Source: Pseudocercospora fijiensis CIRAD86 (lineage: Eukaryota; Ascomycota; Dothideomycetes; Mycosphaerellales; Mycosphaerellaceae). Taken from it: 64,000 nt of DNA. The position numbers and the translations under genes are program-made. The stretch lies in contig NW_006921532.1 of the NCBI RefSeq assembly GCF_000340215.1, forward strand, positions 9,143,172 through 9,207,171, written 5' to 3'. The stretch's first letter is position 1. Each line of letters opens with the position of its first letter. The notes under the pieces are model-generated. The model was not told the DNA's origin. It did not search any database and worked only from the letters and a program-made list of their open reading frames with translations. Shown here one piece after another: positions 60,105 through 64,000 of this stretch.

Positions 60105-60300
60105 TATACTAGGGGTTATGTTAGCAGGTAGATAGGGTAGTAGCAGGTATAGTAGTATTCGATAAGGATCTAGGAGGGGAGGGAGGAAGGTAGAAGAGTT
60201 AGCCTAATACTAAGCGCTAAGCCCTACCTAAGGCATTAAGACCCTAGCTTTACTTAGCCTCGTTATATGCCAATTACGTTCAGCCTCTTTAGCCCTAACA
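60105..60300 (-). repeat. 5' LTR of gypsy copy 2 (minus strand)
   Basis: 196 bases matching the copy 1 LTR. On the minus strand it begins tgttaggg (60300) and ends ...ctagtata. It carries extra bases relative to the 189-bp LTR of copy 1. Confidence 0.8.
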
Positions 60301-63079
60301 AGTATAAGGTAATAATACTAGAGGTTAGCGTAAAGGACGCGATATTAGCGGAAGAATTTATAGTCGTAGGTAAGCGCGCCTACCTTAGTTAATAAACTTA
60401 ATAACGGCTTCGGGTCGTAGTATATAGACTTATTAAGAACGCGATTAATCTTAGTACTAATCTTACGCTAAATAGGCTATAGAAGGCGTAGAAGCTAGGT
60501 CTAGACTCTAGAGCTCGTCGTTATCGCTACGCGTAAGTAGGTATATATTTAATACCTAACGCTTACTAGTAATATCCGACCGAAGGTCTCTTAGCTCGCC
60601 CTCGTATATTATTTATATCGCTACGCCTATTAGTATAAAGTTAGCCGCTATTAGCGACTTATTACTATCTATTTTAACTTTTAAGACACGCGTAAAAGCT
60701 CTTATTTATATTAGTATCCTTATATTATCTAACGATAGTAGTAGCCTACTAGGTACGTTATAGACGCGATAGTAGTTTGCCTATAGGCGAATATCGCTAC
60801 CGAAGTCTTATACTAAATATATATAGTTTAACTCGTAATCGCTATTTTAGGGAAGGTTATCGATAGCGGCCTAGAGCGACTCTTTCGCGCCTTCGAGCAA
60901 GTAGCGGTATACGACGGCGGCGCGTAGGTATTTACGTATCTCTTAGTAGATTTTCGCGCTAAAGCGTCTATCGATAGTGCGCTAAACGTAGACGTAGTAT
61001 AGTAGGTATATTATTGTCGTAAATGCTATTCGAACTACGCGTCGCTCGGCTACTAAGTCGTCTATAAGGAGGAATTTAGGTATCTAAATACCGCCTATCT
61101 ACCTACTTATAGTACGTAAAAACTCCGTAATAATATCGCCGTCGTTAGTAGGTAAAAGCGTATATACCGCTATACGAGAAAATTGAAATGCTATATTTAT
61201 CTTTTACTATAATAGTATAAAGGAACTAACCTAAGTAATTAGTCTTATATATCGCGTCTATAAACGCGATCGTACGATAGGCTTTAAGTAGTTCTATACT
61301 AGTTTTGCTAGTATATACGACGCCGTAGGTAATCTCTTTATTAATTTAGCGTATAGCTTCTATATTCTTGCAAAATAGCCCTTCTATAATAATACATTAG
61401 TAATTATTATAATAGAAAACCGCAAATATAAATAAAAGAATCCTAAAGTTTAGGGTTCGGTCTACTAAGGCGCGCTATAAGCCGGACTAAGGTATTGCCG
61501 TAGCTTCTAAATTATCTTATTAGCTCGAAGCTAAGGCTCTACGGCGCTTCCGCGTTAGGTAGAGAACTTTAGAATCTCGAGATTCTACCTTTCGTATCTA
61601 GTATTTATAGGCAATCGAGTCTAATATCTTTATCTATCGAGCTAATAACTTAGATAGACTTCCGCGTCGATCTATTAGTTAATCGAAGTTCGGATACGCG
61701 GGCGCGACGGTCTATATAGCTATTTTTCTAACCTTATACCCTAGCTTAATAATAATAATAAAATTAACTAACCTTATTAATACTACTCGAATATATCTTC
61801 TTTCTATATTTGCTATACTAGCAATGCGCTATCGAGCCTTCTATCCTTATATACCTTCCGGAAGGCGCGACTAGAATTAAGTACGTCGTACTTTATTATA
61901 AAATTGCCGCTAGCGGCCTTAAATAGCGCGTTCGCTACTAGGTCGTACTAAGCCTTTAATATCTTCTATACCGCACTCGGCTTGTATCTATAGTATACCT
62001 CGTGCCCTATAGTAGTTAATAACGCGCTATACTAGCGGAAGAGGTCGAAGTTATCTAACTAGTAGTAGTCCGAGTAATCCTCGCGGCTTATACGCTAAAC
62101 TTGATACGCGATAATCTCCGGCTTACTAGACCTATTATCCTTATTATATATAGTATATACCTTTATTGTTATAGGGCAGCCTTACGCGCGTTTAATCTTC
62201 TTATTAAAGCGCCGCGTACTATATCCTTTAGTCTTATCTAACTTCTAGTATAGTTACTTACGAAAGCGGCAAATATAACGCGTCGTTTCTAGCCTACTCT
62301 TCTCGATATAGTCCTTATTCTTAATCTATATATTATTAATATATAGTACTAACAACGCGTACTATTGCTTTACTAGTACCTTAAACGAGTCGTCGAAGAC
62401 GTATAGAATAGCTCGTTTGCGCTATTCGCGGAGGTCGTCGATAGTATATAGTAAGGACGCGTAGTACGAGTCTAGCTTAACTAGAACTTAAGACTTTCGA
62501 GAGCGGCGATAGTCTAGAGATACTAACGCGTTTTTATTACTAGAATCGACTAAATCGTCCCCTTTTTCCTTCTCTACTAAAAAGTTAGCGATTCCGACCG
62601 CGCTCTACTCTCGTCGTAATCTTATACCTAGCGCGAAGTTCCTCTATACCTACGACGCTAGTATATCCCTATCTCTATCTCCTCTAAGGTAGTCTATAAT
62701 TAGTATAGTATTAGAAGACATTAAAGGTATAATTTAAATAATAGAAGAGATAGAAACGATAGCGGAATAGGTAAAATAGCAATAGTAAGGTACGATAGCA
62801 AGGTAGAAAATAATAACCTAAACAAACCGGTACGCGTCGACGCGTAGGAGTAGAAGCGTATATAATCTACGCCGACAGCCGCTCTATAAGGTCGGAAGCC
62901 CTAGTTAGCTATAGGTTAGGCGCTCGGACGCTAGTATAGGACTTTATACGCCTTCCGGATTTTAGTAGTATATACTCTATATATAAACTTAAATTCTAGC
63001 CTAGTATTTAATTATATTTAAATTAGTATACTATCTAACTAGCGTAGTAATATGCTTTATTAAGGGCCTAAAATTTTCG

Positions 63080-64000
63080 GGAGTAGGGGTATCTAGCTAC
63101 TCTATAGTTGTAATCCTCTAGTAGTAATCTAATTACTTTAAACCTCGCTATAGCGATAGTATAATTTAAGGTATTAAGTAATTCTCGGAATATTTACTCC
63201 TCTTTTTTTAGCTAAAGGTTAAGTTTTTTTTTCTAGGCTTATACTAAAACTCTCGTCTAGGCCTATTATAGTACTATAAGCTTAATAAGAGAGTAAATAT
63301 ATAAGATAAGATAGTATATATAGTAAAGAGTATATATAAACGTACTTATAGAAAGTAAATATACTATATATAGATATATATTTATAGTTCTAGATATAGG
63401 TATATATTTATAGTATAAGGGTTAGAGGCTAAGTAGTAAGAATGTGTGCTAAACTTCGAACTAAACTAAAGGGAATACTAAATTAATATAGCTACTATCT
63501 ATATAAGACAAACTACGAAGAAAAGAAAGAAGGTAGCCTTAGAGGGAGAGCCCCTTCCTAAGTATCCCGCCTTATAGGCGTCTAGCGCGTCCGTCGCGTA
63601 GGCGTAGGTATATATATCTTACTTACTTACTTCTTAGCAAACCTCTACTTTTGGGTCCTTCGTTACGCGCCGAGCGTAAGCGCGTATATCCCGCTTATCC
63701 GTTATCTCGTAGTAGTAACCTTATTTTCTAGCTATCGTATATAGCGCGCGAGCGCGAACTCGTTTAACCGCTCTTAAGTAAATATGTTTCTCCTGGCTCT
63801 TTCCTATCTTCCGGCTCCTTCCTACTACTCGGACGTATCCTATAACTCTATATATCTTACTTGCTATCGTTTGTATATACGTACGCGTCGTTCAGCATAG
63901 TCCTATCGTTCGTATATTAAGGTATAACGTATTATTCTACTACGCACAGCCTCCGCAGCCCGCGAGAGTCCCTAAGATATTACCTTATACGGCTAAATAG
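63080..64000. other. right flank of the window without a supported gene
   Basis: AT-rich, with long runs of tatatata near 63,300-63,410 and a short (cttac) repeat at 63,622. CT-rich patches and no coherent frame. The sequence ends inside an AT-poor stretch with CpG (cgccgag, gcgcg) and no recognisable element. Confidence 0.35.

Larger units (their letters stand above)
53500..60300 (-). mobile_element. Ty3/gypsy chromovirus copy 2, 3' LTR missing
   Basis: Same family as copy 1 and on the minus strand. The 5' LTR is at 60105-60300, gag-pol lies at 59,849-54,571, and the post-pol region resembles copy 1 as far as about 53,500, where similarity stops abruptly about 280 bases short of the 3' LTR end position in copy 1. 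The MULE frame resumes immediately after, so the element is truncated at its 3' end. A possible clean excision or deletion scar cannot be excluded. Confidence 0.8.
53140..62721 (-). pseudogene. MULE transposase, split by the gypsy insertion
   Basis: Coding runs 62721-60301 (N-terminal and catalytic part) and about 53,495-53,140 (C-terminus). It starts MSSNTILIIDYLRGD. A zinc-finger-like domain precedes the catalytic part (IKVYTIYNKDNRSSKPEIIAYQ). The DDE core shows the first Asp in TIAFIDAIYKTNYLG (about 61,258) and the second in KFLLIDDLVAER. The segment RTIDRRFSAKIYQEIRKYLR (TAG/TAA as Gln) follows, then a C-terminal segment and, past the insertion, PRILLYRYFANKL. Mutator-family transposases cut TIR-flanked DNA. 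Stops are Gln- or Trp-type. Confidence 0.68.
52967..63079 (-). mobile_element. MULE (Mutator-like) DNA transposon with nested gypsy copy 2
   Basis: A perfect 14-bp inverted repeat, cgaaaattttaggc at 52967-52980 and its complement at 63066-63079, bounds the element. A 29-base subterminal inverted repeat (53052-53080 and 62918-62946) supports it. The transposase lies on the minus strand and is split by the second gypsy element (about 53,500-60,300). Without the nested element it is about 3.3 kb. A 9-bp target duplication is not clear: ggttatcta (left) and gggtatcta (right) are near-matches but at unequal distances from the repeats. Confidence 0.6.

Noticed and set aside
1..64000. TAG reassigned to Gln as an alternative genetic code
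   Set aside because: TAG also stands at Trp positions, TAA at Gln, and the dinucleotide pattern is that of RIP.
1..64000. Starship captain (DUF3435), DNA polymerase B, Helitron Rep, telomere repeats
   Set aside because: Looked for in the translations and at the ends of the blocks, and none was recognised.

Overview
The window is fungal, most likely a filamentous ascomycete (Pezizomycotina), and is a transposon-rich, gene-poor compartment decayed by repeat-induced point mutation (RIP). CpA and TpG are depleted, TpA is in large excess and CpG survives. Recognisable reading frames run for hundreds of codons with no obvious indel but are broken by TAG/TAA where Gln or Trp codons stood. No intact protein-coding gene can be defended, and I see no rRNA, tRNA or CRISPR array.

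Layout. 1-2.9 kb: 3' part of a Ty1/copia pol, followed by a probable LTR. 4.1-13.7 kb: a run of unrecognised decayed frames, mostly on the plus strand. 14.15-25.28 kb: a TIR transposon with an rve-type DDE integrase (IS3EU-like), split by a complete Ty3/gypsy chromovirus (16.9-23.97 kb). 25.4-34.3 kb: more unrecognised frames on both strands, two of them coiled-coil proteins. 36.9-40.3 kb: a decayed RecQ-like helicase of the telomere-linked type. 43.0-46.6 kb (minus): a long DUF6589-type protein. 47.6-48.9 kb (minus): a 5'-truncated LINE. 50.9-52.3 kb (minus): a Ser/Asn-rich protein with 27-residue repeats and a coiled-coil tail. 52.97-63.08 kb: a MULE DNA transposon (minus) with inverted repeats, interrupted by a second gypsy copy (minus) of the same family as the first.

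How it fits together. Removing the insertions joins 4-14 kb to 25-47 kb, giving about 30 kb of non-retroelement sequence holding the unknown frames, the helicase and the DUF6589 gene. This could be a large mobile element or a duplicated, RIP-silenced subtelomeric block. I found no captain recombinase, polymerase B or telomere repeat to decide between them.

Caveat on the unknown frames. Because TG is depleted, TGA is rare in every frame, and ignoring TAG/TAA makes almost any frame look open. Unknown frames were kept only where the translation looked protein-like (heptads, acidic or basic runs, in-frame repeats, fewer stops than the other frames), and their confidences are low.
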